Of a stretch of 64,000 nt of DNA, positions 54,374 through 63,149 are shown one piece after another. A model generated the notes under the pieces. That model made no database searches. It saw only the letters and a list, made by a program, of their open reading frames with translations, and was not told the DNA's origin. The DNA comes from Bog-473 sp035534235 (GTDB taxonomy: Bacteria; Actinomycetota; Acidimicrobiia; Acidimicrobiales; RAAP-2): assembly GCA_035534235.1 (NCBI GenBank), contig DATLSH010000079.1:1-64000 (forward strand). Direction: 5' to 3'. Each line of letters starts with the position of its first letter. Positions within the stretch are counted from its first letter, which is position 1. Position numbers and translations under genes: made by a program.

Positions 54374-55506
54374 TAGAGCACCTCCTCCAGCCCGGCCAGG
54401 TATTCGGTGTACTGCTGGCGCTCTTCGGCGATGAGGGGGTGCGGCTCCGCATAGACCTCCTCGAAGAGGGTCATCGCGAGCGGCTCGACGGTACTGAGGC
54501 ACCCGGCCCGGAGCGCGGAGGCCGTCTCATCCGCCGCCGCCTCCACCTGCCTCAGGTAGGGGTCGTCCAGGAGCCCTTCGGCCTGGAGGAGCGCGCGCAC
54601 CCGGGCCAGCGGGTCCTTGGCCTTCCAGGCGTCCTCCTCGGCCGGTGCCCGGTACCGGGTGGGATCATCGGATGTCGTGTGCGGGCCCATGCGGAAGGTG
54701 ACGGCCTCAATCAGGGTCGGTCCCTCACCGTCGTAGGCCCGGGCCAGCGCGTAACGGGTGACGGCGTACACGGCCAGGACGTCGTTCCCGTCGACCCGAA
54801 TGCCGGGGACACCGAAACCTTCACCGCGTCGGGCAATCGAGAGGTGGGCCTGGAGCCGCACCGGTTCGGAGATGGCCCACTGGTTGTTCTGGCAGAAGAA
54901 GACCACAGGAGCCTGAAAGCTGGCCGCGAAGCAGAACGCCTCCGAAAGATCACCTTCACTGGTGGCTCCGTCACCGAAGTAGGCGATGGCGGCGGAGTTC
55001 GCCCCGTCGTGCTGGATCCCCATGGCGTAACCCGCGGCGTGCAACGCCTGCGATCCCACGACGATGGCGGGAGTGGTGACACCGAACGCGTAGGGGTCCC
55101 AACCCGACTGCGTGGAGCCCCGCCAGAAGCGCATCATCATCGTCGGCTCGACACCACGGCAGTAGGCCACACCGTGCTCGCGGTAGCTGGTGAAAGCGAA
55201 ATCATCCGGCTGCAAGGCCCGGGCGGACCCGACCTGGGCTGCTTCCTGGCCCAGAAGCGGAGCCCAGAGGCCGAGCTGTCCCTGTCGCTGCAGCGCGGTC
55301 GCCTCGGCATCGATTCGGCGCACCACCACCAGGTCCCGGTAGAGGGATCGCAACTCCTCGGGCCCGATGTCCGCGACCAATTCGGAGAAGGGGGAGCCCG
55401 GGGTCCGGTGGCCCTCGGGGTCGATGAGCTGCACCAGGTCCGGCGACCCGGCGGACTCTGTCGCTCTGGGCGCGTCCACTTCGGACCTAGCCATCACGGT
55501 GGTCAT
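54373..55506 (-). CDS. 2-oxoacid dehydrogenase E1 component, alpha subunit
   Basis: 377-residue E1-alpha. The thiamine diphosphate motif runs from GDGATSEGDLSEA to QNNQWAIS. ALQRQGQLGLWAPLLGQEAA and a phosphorylation-loop-like PHTTSDDPTRYR segment are typical of the branched-chain type. ATG 55506 follows a strong GGAGGGGG ribosome site. First gene of the operon. Confidence 0.94.
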   Translation of the reverse strand: MTTVMARSEVDAPRATESAGSPDLVQLIDPEGHRTPGSPFSELVADIGPEELRSLYRDLVVVRRIDAEATALQRQGQLGLWAPLLGQEAAQVGSARALQPDDFAFTSYREHGVAYCRGVEPTMMMRFWRGSTQSGWDPYAFGVTTPAIVVGSQALHAAGYAMGIQHDGANSAAIAYFGDGATSEGDLSEAFCFAASFQAPVVFFCQNNQWAISEPVRLQAHLSIARRGEGFGVPGIRVDGNDVLAVYAVTRYALARAYDGEGPTLIEAVTFRMGPHTTSDDPTRYRAPAEEDAWKAKDPLARVRALLQAEGLLDDPYLRQVEAAADETASALRAGCLSTVEPLAMTLFEEVYAEPHPLIAEERQQYTEYLAGLEEVL

Positions 55507-55735
55507 GATGCACCCCCTCCAGACCACGGAGCGTGATCGTCGTCATGTTCCCAAGGAGACCACATCACGCCTTTATGGAGCGGGAAATCAGTCCCTTGGT
55601 GCGAGGACACGCACGGCTTCCCGGCCGTGAGAGCTCCGAGCGCAACAAACACGCTGTGTGCGGCTTCGTTCGCGATGTACGCCCAGGGCGCCATCCGGGT
55701 CCAGCGCCCACCGCCCGGGGAGAGAGTATGGAGGC

Positions 55736-57121
55736 GTGGCGGACCCCTGTGACATGGAGGTGCCACCGCTTGAGGCCGGGAGCCTCCTCCCCTTCATAGG
55801 ACGGGAACGCCTGGGCGCCCTCGCTGACGCGGCGGCACAGGCGCGTCACGCCCTCGGTGGTGCCACGGTGTGGAACATCAGCTCGACCGCAGCCGGCGGA
55901 GGCGTGGCAGAAATGCTGCCCCTCCTGGTCGGGTACGCCAGGGGGAGCGGAGTGGATGCCCGCTGGGTGGTCCTCGACTGCGATGAAGCGTTCTTCCAGA
56001 TCACCAAGCGGCTGCACAACCGGCTCCACGGAGCCACCGGCGACGGAGGTGCCCTGGGTCGGACCGAATCCGTGAGCTATAGCGCCGTCATGGCGGCCAA
56101 TGCCGCAGCGCTGACGGAACGCGTCCGCCGCGACGATGTCGCCGTCCTGCACGACCCCCAGGCCGCCGGACTGGCTGGCGCGCTGTCGGAGCTCGGGGTC
56201 CGGGTGATCTGGCGGTGCCACGTAGGGACCGAGAGGACGAACGGCTTCACCGACGAGGCCTGGGCCTTCCTGACACCCCAGCTGGAGGGAAGCCATGCCT
56301 TCGTCTTCTCCCACCGGGGCTTTGTCCCTCGGCACCTGGGTGGGAAGGACGTCTGGGTGATTCCTCCCTCCATCGATCCCCTCTCCCCGAAGAACCCGAA
56401 GCTTTCCGCTGCCACCGTGCGCGCATTGCTGGGACGCATCGACCTGGCGCCCGGACCCGATGGCGCAGGCACCATGGGCTCCGCGTCGACAAGAGGTGCG
56501 GGGCTGGTGGCCTCGCAGGAAAGGCTGGTCGTCCAGGTGTCGCGCTGGGACCGATTGAAGGACATGCAAGGGGTGCTGGAAGGCTTCGCCGACCGGATGG
56601 CGGGCCGGTCGGATTGCCGGCTGGCCCTCGTCGGCCCCGCGGTCGCCGAGGTGTCCGATGACCCCGAAGGCGCAGCCGTGCTGGGCGAGTGTGTGGCCGC
56701 GTGGGAGTCGCTGCCGACACGGCAACGCGACGCTATTCGGCTGGTCACGTTGCCCATGGACGACCTTGAGCTCAATGCCCTGATGGTGAACGCGGTTCAG
56801 CGCCGGGCCGATGTGGTGGTGCAGAAGAGCCTTGAGGAGGGATTCGGCCTCACCGTGGCCGAGGCCATGTGGAAGTCCCGCCCGGTCGTGGCCTCTGCGG
56901 TGGGAGGCATCGTCGATCAGGTGGCGCCCGGCACGGGGGTTCTCTTGGCGGACCCGTCGGACCTCGTCGCCTTCGGCGATGCGCTGGCCGACCTGCTGGC
57001 GCGCTCGGACGAGTTGGCGGCCATGGGCCGCCGGGCCCGGCGCCGCATACGCTCTCACTTCCTGAGCGACCGCCATCTGGTCGACTACGCCCGCTTGCTC
57101 GTGCACGTGGCCGGCGTCTGA
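55736..57121 (+). CDS. TreT-like GT4 glycosyltransferase (trehalose synthase type)
   Basis: 461-residue GT4 enzyme similar to trehalose glycosyltransferring synthase TreT and related trehalose phosphorylases. Diagnostic N-terminal motif VWNISSTAAGGGVAEML, then IWRCHVGTERTNGF, WVIPPSIDPLSPKN, VSRWDRLKDMQGVLEGF and the donor motif EEGFGLTVAEAMWKSRPVVAS. The TreT reaction is NDP-glucose + glucose -> trehalose. Start GTG 55736 follows a GGAGGC stretch; ATG 55754 is the alternative. Divergent from the E1-alpha gene. Confidence 0.83.
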   Translation: MADPCDMEVPPLEAGSLLPFIGRERLGALADAAAQARHALGGATVWNISSTAAGGGVAEMLPLLVGYARGSGVDARWVVLDCDEAFFQITKRLHNRLHGATGDGGALGRTESVSYSAVMAANAAALTERVRRDDVAVLHDPQAAGLAGALSELGVRVIWRCHVGTERTNGFTDEAWAFLTPQLEGSHAFVFSHRGFVPRHLGGKDVWVIPPSIDPLSPKNPKLSAATVRALLGRIDLAPGPDGAGTMGSASTRGAGLVASQERLVVQVSRWDRLKDMQGVLEGFADRMAGRSDCRLALVGPAVAEVSDDPEGAAVLGECVAAWESLPTRQRDAIRLVTLPMDDLELNALMVNAVQRRADVVVQKSLEEGFGLTVAEAMWKSRPVVASAVGGIVDQVAPGTGVLLADPSDLVAFGDALADLLARSDELAAMGRRARRRIRSHFLSDRHLVDYARLLVHVAGV

Positions 57122-57129
57122 CTCAATGC

Positions 57130-57146
57130 CCGGGCGCCGCGCCCGG
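57130..57146. terminator. Hairpin between convergent genes
   Basis: Arms CCGGGCG and CGCCCGG (7 bp) around a 3-base loop, 9 bases after the TreT-like gene and 23 before the PPOX-family stop. There is no T-run. A possible bidirectional terminator. Confidence 0.4.
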
Positions 57147-57168
57147 TACCCGATTCGACCCATTTCGC

Positions 57169-57843
57169 TTACGGCAAGATCTCTTGGATTATGACCCGTC
57201 CGGTTATCTCATCCGGGTGGATGGCAATAATGGCGTGACGGTCACCGCCGGCCCAGGGCTCGAGGTCGAGTGAGGCCAGTCGGAGCAATTCGTCGGGATC
57301 GTCAATGCGTCGGACCCGGCCGGTGACGAGCACACTCCAGCCCTCACTCATGGCATCGTCCACCTGATCGATCTCGAATCCGACCACGGGTTGGGCCTCA
57401 AGCTCCGCGGCGCCGATCACGGTGGTGCTGACGATGACGTCGCTCCCGGTGAATCTGAAGTTGACCGGATGTGCCTCCGGGCCTCTTTTCGACATGAAGG
57501 CAAGCCGGCCCACTCCCCCGGCACTCAAATGCGCCTCGCATTGCGCGGGGGTGAGAGCTTCGAGCTGGGGGTGGCGCCCGGCCCTCCCCCGTCCAGGAGG
57601 CCGGTCCACACGCCCACCTTCCAAGGCATTGGGAGTCGTCTGCAGGGCCAGGGCCAGCAGGAACATCGTCCCGGCGCTCAGCCGGACCCCCGAACTCTGC
57701 TCGAAATAACCTAGGTACCCCGGGTCGATCCCGGCTCCGTGCGCGACCTCTTCAATGCTCAGGCCCAGCTCCATGCGGCGATGGGCGACTCTGCGGGACA
57801 AGTCGCCTTGGTGGGGAAGGTGGGGGTCTGCGGCTTGGGTCAT
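57169..57843 (-). CDS. XRE-type HTH fused to pyridoxamine-phosphate-oxidase-like domain
   Basis: 224-residue two-domain protein. The N terminus is an XRE helix-turn-helix (LSRRVAHRRMELGLSIEEVAHGAGIDPGYLGYFEQ). The rest is a PPOX/flavin-binding beta-barrel (CEAHLSAGGVGRLAFMSKRGPEAHPVNF, WSVLVTGRVRRIDD, IAIHPDEITGRVI). The combination suggests a flavin- or F420-binding regulator or a redox enzyme under its own HTH. Convergent with the TreT-like gene. Confidence 0.87.
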   Translation of the reverse strand: MTQAADPHLPHQGDLSRRVAHRRMELGLSIEEVAHGAGIDPGYLGYFEQSSGVRLSAGTMFLLALALQTTPNALEGGRVDRPPGRGRAGRHPQLEALTPAQCEAHLSAGGVGRLAFMSKRGPEAHPVNFRFTGSDVIVSTTVIGAAELEAQPVVGFEIDQVDDAMSEGWSVLVTGRVRRIDDPDELLRLASLDLEPWAGGDRHAIIAIHPDEITGRVIIQEILP

Positions 57844-57908
57844 TGAGCCATTCTGATACTCCTATGGACTTGAATCCACACGGGACGCGGGAGCACCCGG
57901 CGGTCCTA

Positions 57909-58628
57909 TCAGATTGAGAACGACGTGTCCGGGTTGATCCACGGTCGACGGTCCACCGCGGCTCCGTCGTCTTGAAAGTAGTCCCAGTCAAGTTGCGGCG
58001 TTCGCCAGTCTCCATACATGCACTCAAGTTCTCGTTCGTGGTCGGCGTGCCGGAGCCAGGTCCGGCCGAGGAATTCGAAGGGCACGAGCTCTTGGTCAGG
58101 CAGTTGCGCTTCAATTTCGACGAGGTGATCCGGTGGCCAGCCGTACGCGTAATACCGCAGCATGCCGTCCACGGGCTCCATGACGAAGAAGTCGAAATTC
58201 GTGTTGTGCCGGCGGAAGGTCATCTCGGTCACTTGACCCTTGTTGTTCCGGAACTGCTGGTGTATCTGAAAACCCACTCGCCGCAGTTCGGGTGCTGCAC
58301 GCAGGAGTCGCGGGAGGTCTTCTGCGAGCAGAGCGAAGTCGGCATCACGATCGTGGGCAAGCAACTTCCCCTCACGGGCCCAACCAAGCAGCATGCCCGA
58401 CCAGACCCAGTACCGCCCGGCAAGCTCGGTATCGGCAAGCAGGTCGTGGAGTTCCAGAAGATCGCGCACGAGGTGGCCGACGAACAGCCGATTGCTCACG
58501 CGTTGAAGTGCTCGACCCAGCACCGGAAGCTCCAACAGGTGCCTGGCTCCCACCTTCCTTAGCCACTTCATCGGCCGTCGAAGAGAGAACACGAACGGCT
58601 TCCTCGCGTGGGTCCCTGCTACCGACAT
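57909..58628 (-). CDS. LicD-family phosphotransferase-like protein
   Basis: 239-residue LicD/fukutin-type protein. The nucleotidyltransferase-like core is seen in WSGMLLGWAREGKLLAHDRDADFALL, with the metal-binding HDRDAD, and the LicD C-terminal CMYGDWRTP pattern is present. LicD proteins transfer phosphocholine (and relatives) from a CDP-linked donor to glycans. Here the nearby cytidylyltransferase and AEP genes make CMP-AEP the likely donor (inference). The region is lower in GC than the flanking genes. Confidence 0.83.
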   Translation of the reverse strand: MSVAGTHARKPFVFSLRRPMKWLRKVGARHLLELPVLGRALQRVSNRLFVGHLVRDLLELHDLLADTELAGRYWVWSGMLLGWAREGKLLAHDRDADFALLAEDLPRLLRAAPELRRVGFQIHQQFRNNKGQVTEMTFRRHNTNFDFFVMEPVDGMLRYYAYGWPPDHLVEIEAQLPDQELVPFEFLGRTWLRHADHERELECMYGDWRTPQLDWDYFQDDGAAVDRRPWINPDTSFSI

Positions 58629-58871
58629 GCTCCAGTTTCCCCCTGGGCCGGCCGACGATTGTCGCAGTAGCTATGCACAGCCACCCTTTGAGCTAGCTGT
58701 CGAATGTCGGACAAGTGTGGGTATTGCCGCGCGTCGCGCGTCGCAAGGAACACCGCTGCAGCCTACCCTCATGATTCAGGCCCGAGTGATGGCTCACTAC
58801 CGATCCTTCCGAGAGTGTCGTGCACACAAGTCAACCGACTGTTGCGAACCGAGCCGGCGTATGATCCTTGC

Positions 58872-59570
58872 ATGCCGAGTGCAGACCCAGAAGACTTCAG
58901 CGCGGTACCACGAAGTCACGCGTGGCATGAGGTGTGGGACCGGCGCGATCCCGAGAAGCTCAAGTACGACGGCTACGAGACCGGATTGAACAGCGACGAG
59001 GATCTGGTGCGGTTGCGGACCGCCCAGGTGGCATTCATTTCCTCCACGCTCAACCTCGGCTCGGCTGATCATCTGCTAGATCTCGGCTGTGGGACCGGGG
59101 TGCTCACCCGACAGTTGGCACCTCTTGTGCGAAGGGTCACGGCGGTCGATTACTCGCTTGACGCCGTCGCATTGGCGCGCGACACAATGAAATCATGCAG
59201 CACGGTCGAGCTGCACTGCTCAGACCTGGTGACGTTTGACTTGGGCTCTGTACCGGTTACCAAGGCGGTTGCCGTTGGCTCCATGCATTACCTGGACAGT
59301 TACGCCGTGCTGCACACTCTCCTCACTAGCTTCACCCGCCGGGGGGTGCCCGTCCTTGTGATGGACCTGCCAGACCAAGCGTACGCGAGCGGGGCGAGGC
59401 GCGAGTACGACCAGTCGCGCTGGTCCCACCTGGCGGTTGACACCGAGCGGATACGAGCCGACTTCCCGAGCAGCAGGGTGCACCGGGGGATGTTCCCTTG
59501 GTATGCCAACGACGCGATGCGCTTCTCCATCTTGATCTCGCCGAGCCCCAGCTTGACGACCAACTCTTGA
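58872..59570 (+). CDS. SAM-dependent class I methyltransferase
   Basis: 232-residue methyltransferase: motif I HLLDLGCGTGVLTRQLA, motif II VTAVDYSLDAV, motif III DLGSVPVTKAVAVGSMHYLDS. It lies between the LicD-like gene and the phosphonate genes but runs on the opposite strand. It might methylate the phosphonate or its sugar (N- or O-methyl-AEP or glycan), though no motif proves the acceptor. ATG 58872 was chosen; an upstream part of the frame lacks family-like sequence. Confidence 0.78.
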   Translation: MPSADPEDFSAVPRSHAWHEVWDRRDPEKLKYDGYETGLNSDEDLVRLRTAQVAFISSTLNLGSADHLLDLGCGTGVLTRQLAPLVRRVTAVDYSLDAVALARDTMKSCSTVELHCSDLVTFDLGSVPVTKAVAVGSMHYLDSYAVLHTLLTSFTRRGVPVLVMDLPDQAYASGARREYDQSRWSHLAVDTERIRADFPSSRVHRGMFPWYANDAMRFSILISPSPSLTTNS

Positions 59571-59613
59571 ACGCCTGATCCCACAGTGCCAGTGCACTCC
59601 GGAGCCCTCGGCC

Positions 59614-60042
59614 TCAGGAACTCGCGGCCTCCTCTTCGATCCGCTGGCGTAGCCTGACCAGCAGCTCCGTAGTGGACACGCCAGGGGTATAAGGGACCGT
59701 CCGGTAGATCCCCATCTCCATTGCGACGGCGTAGTATTTCGCCGCCGTGTGGTCATCAAAATCGTCTCCGTGTACGACGAGGTCAATTCGGTGGGTCTTC
59801 AACCAGTCCTGATTGACCGCAAGGGGGGCATTGGCCACCACTTCGTCGACATAGCGGCACCCGGCCACAACTGCCATCCGTTCCGTCATGGTCATGAGAG
59901 GTCGTCTCTTGTAGGACTCGACGGCATCATCGGTGTGGATCCCAACCACCAGCGCGTCCCCGAGGGACTTCGCCTTGCGCAGAAACTCCACATGGCCAGG
60001 GTGGAAGAGATCCGCCACCATGTCAACATACACACGGGTCAT
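59614..60042 (-). CDS. Cytidylyltransferase of the ethanolamine-phosphate / AEP type
   Basis: 142-residue nucleotidyltransferase. The HxGH motif appears as His14-Pro-Gly-His17 in VADLFHPGHVEFLRKA. VVGIHTDDAVESYKRRP, MTERMAVVAGCRYVDEVV and LVVHGDDFD match CTP:ethanolamine-phosphate cytidylyltransferases more than TagD. The GVSTTELL end is the second family motif. AEP is the phosphonate analogue of ethanolamine phosphate, so CMP-AEP formation, as in PntC, is the natural reading. It starts in an ATGA overlap with the aminotransferase gene. Confidence 0.83.
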   Translation of the reverse strand: MTRVYVDMVADLFHPGHVEFLRKAKSLGDALVVGIHTDDAVESYKRRPLMTMTERMAVVAGCRYVDEVVANAPLAVNQDWLKTHRIDLVVHGDDFDDHTAAKYYAVAMEMGIYRTVPYTPGVSTTELLVRLRQRIEEEAASS

Positions 60043-61067
60043 GATGCGAGAACGTGGAAGAGGTTTTCAATCACTTCTTCGTCCATGGCCGCTCCCATGT
60101 TCGCCACACGAAAGATCTCGGTGCGCAACTCGTTCTGACCATGATAGATGACGTATCCGTACTTGAGAGCCTGGGCAAACAGTGTGTCGGGGTCACGTCC
60201 CTCAAGCCTGAACGACGTCAAGACCCATGAGCGGAGTGATTCCTCAAGCAGTGGCTCGAAGTGACGGGATCCGGCGGTCCACACGGCACGGACCAACCTG
60301 TGATAGCGGGCCGGTCGGTCCTCCGACTCAAGGATGTCGAGGGCGACATCGAGGCCGATCATGGCCTGGATGTTTGGAGTGCTCGGGATCCCATCGGCAT
60401 ACGCGGGCACATTGAGCACCGGCACGGTGGGATACGAGCGCAGTTCGCGCTTCCAAAGCACTCCAGCGATTCCCGGCAGCGACTCCAGGCACTTATTGCT
60501 GTTGAAGCAGACCACATCGACACTCCGGTCGACCTCGTGCACGCCGAGCGAACTGACGGCATCGACAAAGAGTCGTACACCATGTCGCCGGCAGAGTTGC
60601 GCCACAGCCGCGAGCGGATTCAAAATACCGGTTGTCGTCTCGTGGTGGACCATCGCTACCCAGTCGGGCTCACGGGCCTCCATGTCCTCTTCCAAGGCCT
60701 TGAGGTCCAAGGGTGCCCCGACAGGAACAGAGGACGCCCAAGCCTCGGCACCTTCGAGCGTGGAAAGGGTCCGTACCATTCGTTGGCAATAGAGGCCGTT
60801 GTCCGCCACCAACACCCTGCCCCGGACGAAGGACGCAAGACCCGCATCAACGGCGAGGCTGCCCGACCCATGCAGCAGACTGAGTGCAACTTGCCCTGAG
60901 TCGAGACCCAGATGAGACAGGATCCTCGCACGCACCCGATCCTGGAGCTCCTCGAATTCTGGTTGGCGATGGCAAAGCTCTACATTGAACAGGTTCTCTT
61001 TGATACGAGGATCGAGATTGACCGGACCCGGATTAAAGAGGATCTGCTGGCGAGACGTCAGCGGCAT
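60039..61067 (-). CDS. 2-aminoethylphosphonate-type aminotransferase (PhnW/AepT-like)
   Basis: 342-residue class V PLP aminotransferase. FNPGPVNLDPRIK at the start, LLHGSGSLAVDAG, VHHETTTGILNPL, VDAVSSLGVHEVD and the PLP Lys192 in NSNKCLES match AEP transaminases (phosphonoacetaldehyde + amino donor <-> AEP). The direction is probably biosynthetic because decarboxylase and mutase genes lie upstream. Overlaps the cytidylyltransferase gene by 4 bases, reminiscent of fused PntC-AEPT proteins. Confidence 0.88.
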   Translation of the reverse strand: MPLTSRQQILFNPGPVNLDPRIKENLFNVELCHRQPEFEELQDRVRARILSHLGLDSGQVALSLLHGSGSLAVDAGLASFVRGRVLVADNGLYCQRMVRTLSTLEGAEAWASSVPVGAPLDLKALEEDMEAREPDWVAMVHHETTTGILNPLAAVAQLCRRHGVRLFVDAVSSLGVHEVDRSVDVVCFNSNKCLESLPGIAGVLWKRELRSYPTVPVLNVPAYADGIPSTPNIQAMIGLDVALDILESEDRPARYHRLVRAVWTAGSRHFEPLLEESLRSWVLTSFRLEGRDPDTLFAQALKYGYVIYHGQNELRTEIFRVANMGAAMDEEVIENLFHVLAS

Positions 61068-61082
61068 TTCGTTCTCAGCGTT

Positions 61083-61568
61083 CTACCGCGTAGAGCGATC
61101 GTGGGTGTCGCCCAATGCGTCCCTGATGCGGTCACTGTTTGCCTCGACTGTCAAGCTCACCCGGGGCGGTCTTCCGTCCCGGGTGATCTTCACCACTTCC
61201 GTCACGCCGGGATAGGACTCCTCCAGCACGGCGCACGGTTGGCCACCCACCGACTCATGACACCCGTTGTCGAGAACGTAGTGAAAGAGGTTGGTGAGTG
61301 CGCTCTCTCGCACGGTATGCGTAGTGCCCAGACTCATCAGCAAGGACGCATCGCCATTGATTACCACGACGTCACACGAAGCATTGAGCGCCATTCCTAA
61401 ACCGATAGCAGGAGCCAGGCCCATGCTGCCTTGCATGTAGAACACATTGTAACCACCGCCGGCTTCAGCGAACACCGCTCGACTGATGTATCCGGTGGAC
61501 GCGACGTAGACGGCGTCATGCCCGTGCCGACCCAGGATCTCTCGAATCGCCTGGTCCCTGCCCTTCAT
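61083..61568 (-). CDS. Phosphonopyruvate decarboxylase, TPP-binding (beta) subunit
   Basis: 161-residue protein equal to the C-terminal TPP-binding half of phosphonopyruvate/sulfopyruvate decarboxylases. Motifs: VASTGYISRAVF, QGSMGLAPAIGLGMAL and the TPP/Mg motif NGDASLLMSLGTTHTV with FHYVLDNGCHESVGGQ. The N-terminal half is the separate gene upstream. The reaction in this context is phosphonopyruvate -> phosphonoacetaldehyde + CO2; a sulfopyruvate role cannot be excluded by sequence alone. Confidence 0.86.
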   Translation of the reverse strand: MKGRDQAIREILGRHGHDAVYVASTGYISRAVFAEAGGGYNVFYMQGSMGLAPAIGLGMALNASCDVVVINGDASLLMSLGTTHTVRESALTNLFHYVLDNGCHESVGGQPCAVLEESYPGVTEVVKITRDGRPPRVSLTVEANSDRIRDALGDTHDRSTR

Positions 61569-61598
61569 GGGCGACCTGGCGAGAGAGCGCGTCTTGGT

Positions 61599-62012
61599 TC
61601 ACCCCTCATTGTTCTCCCCGGCAACCAGAATGTAGTTGTGCCAACCCAACAACTCGAGCAATGAGCGGTCGATCTCACCCATGACTCGGTGCTGAGGGAG
61701 GGTGTGACGGTGCCCCACCACCATGAGCAAGTCAATTCCGTACGGGATACACAGGGTGGCCAATGGGTTGACGGTATGTCCCAATCCCGCGTTCTGAAGG
61801 TACACACACGGTCTTGCCCCGGCTAACGAAGCTCCGGCAGCGATGCCCATCGCTTCCGCCTCCCACGTCGCCGTGATATGTCGGTCTGCCGGCAGCCCGG
61901 CCAAATCAGAAATGAACTCTTTCAGACCGCTGTCGGGCACGCCCGTGAAGAAGTCATACCCGTCGGCCAAGAGGCTGTCCAGCAGCCCCTTATCGGACGT
62001 AACGATCCTCAT
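61599..62012 (-). CDS. Phosphonopyruvate decarboxylase, pyrimidine-binding (alpha) subunit
   Basis: 137-residue protein equal to the N-terminal half of the decarboxylase: GYDFFTGVPDSGLKEFISDL, TATWEAEAMGIAAGASLAGARPCVYLQNAG (containing the TPP-activating Glu region) and NPLATLCIPYGIDLLMVVGHR. It overlaps the mutase-like gene by 23 bases; the beta gene follows after 30 bases. The two-subunit form is as in ComD/ComE-type sulfopyruvate decarboxylases. Confidence 0.87.
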   Translation of the reverse strand: MRIVTSDKGLLDSLLADGYDFFTGVPDSGLKEFISDLAGLPADRHITATWEAEAMGIAAGASLAGARPCVYLQNAGLGHTVNPLATLCIPYGIDLLMVVGHRHTLPQHRVMGEIDRSLLELLGWHNYILVAGENNEG

Positions 62013-62874
62013 TCGCCTTCAATTCGTCCACGTAAATGATTCGGAAGATCTCATCCATACTGACAACATTGCTGTTCCCATCGGCCAGCCGCTTCTTTTC
62101 CATCAGCATGCCAAACGTGTCTTGAAGGGCCTTGGCGATAGCTCGGATCCCGTAATTCGCGAAAATGATAAGTTTGAATCCGGCGCCGTCCAGGGCCTCG
62201 TAACTGACGGTGTTGTACGTCGTCGGAACGCACACCAACGGTGCCGTCTCGCTCCGGTACCATTTCTCAGCAAACTCCAGAACGGGTCCGGGATCCCCTT
62301 CCTTGTGATGAATCAGGATCCCTTCTGCTCCTTCGGCTGCATACTCCCGAGCCCGGTCGAGTGCAACCTTTAGGCCTAAGCCCTTGATAAGCGCCTCGGT
62401 ACGAGCAATAACCGCGAACTGAGTATCTGTCCTCTGCTCCAATGCTGCTCGTAGCTTGCCGCAGAACGTGCTCGAGTTCTCAATCTCCTCTTGCATGCCG
62501 GCATAGAAGGAACATCTTTTCGGGAAGACGTTGTCTTCAATGCACATCCCACTCCCACCCGCCTTCTCAAATTCCCTGACGAGCCGGATCGTGTTGATTG
62601 CGTTACCTCCGCCGGCGTTACCGTCAACAAGAACCGGGATCTTTACCCGGTCGACGATTTTGGAGACGACGTCTACGTAGTCCTGAGTGCCCAGGATGTC
62701 GGCGTCCGGAAGCCGTGCGGCCGCATGGACCTCGAAGCTGGAAACCCAGAGCCCATCTGCTCCGGCCTCCTCCGCAATTTTGGCTCCCATCGCGTTGTGA
62801 ACGCCCATCAGAACAGCGGCATGATCTCCATGGAGAAGTTGAAGAACTGTCTTGTCAGGGAAGATCATTTCCAC
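61990..62874 (-). CDS. PEP mutase-family protein with altered hallmark motif
   Basis: 294-residue ICL/PEP-mutase superfamily protein closest to PEP mutase and phosphonopyruvate hydrolase (VIARTEALIKGLGLKVALDRA, GAEGILIHHKEGDP, LIIFANYGIRAI). PEP mutase makes the C-P bond (PEP <-> phosphonopyruvate). The family motif EDK-x5-NS reads EDN-x5-CS (Glu113, Asp114, Asn115, Cys121, Ser122) and the DGD metal loop reads DGN (Asp84, Asn86); the following PK lysine is kept. First gene of the phosphonate operon. GTG 62874 and ATG 62868 are both possible starts. Confidence 0.8.
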   Translation of the reverse strand: MEMIFPDKTVLQLLHGDHAAVLMGVHNAMGAKIAEEAGADGLWVSSFEVHAAARLPDADILGTQDYVDVVSKIVDRVKIPVLVDGNAGGGNAINTIRLVREFEKAGGSGMCIEDNVFPKRCSFYAGMQEEIENSSTFCGKLRAALEQRTDTQFAVIARTEALIKGLGLKVALDRAREYAAEGAEGILIHHKEGDPGPVLEFAEKWYRSETAPLVCVPTTYNTVSYEALDGAGFKLIIFANYGIRAIAKALQDTFGMLMEKKRLADGNSNVVSMDEIFRIIYVDELKANEDRYVR

Positions 62875-63149
62875 AAGCTACCAAGATCGTTGAGGGAATG
62901 TAGGAGCCGTGATTGCCTCCCTTTGCACGTGCGACACCCGTAGTGCGTCCCCGCTCACCGACAATTCGCGGCGAGAACGCCCAGAAGTTCAGGCAGGATT
63001 CGCCGGAAGCGGGCCGACTCGGTTGAGGAGATCCCGATGATTTCGCCGTCGACACCGATCAGGTACTGGGGTACCAGAACCTACTGAGGGGTACCTCGCA
63101 CACCACGCGCCGACTCTTCCAGTCTCTGAACATTGGTAACATTCCTCGA

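Noticed and set aside
55565..57163. 532-codon open frame on the minus strand
   Set aside because: Antisense to the TreT-like glycosyltransferase; no recognisable domain despite its length.
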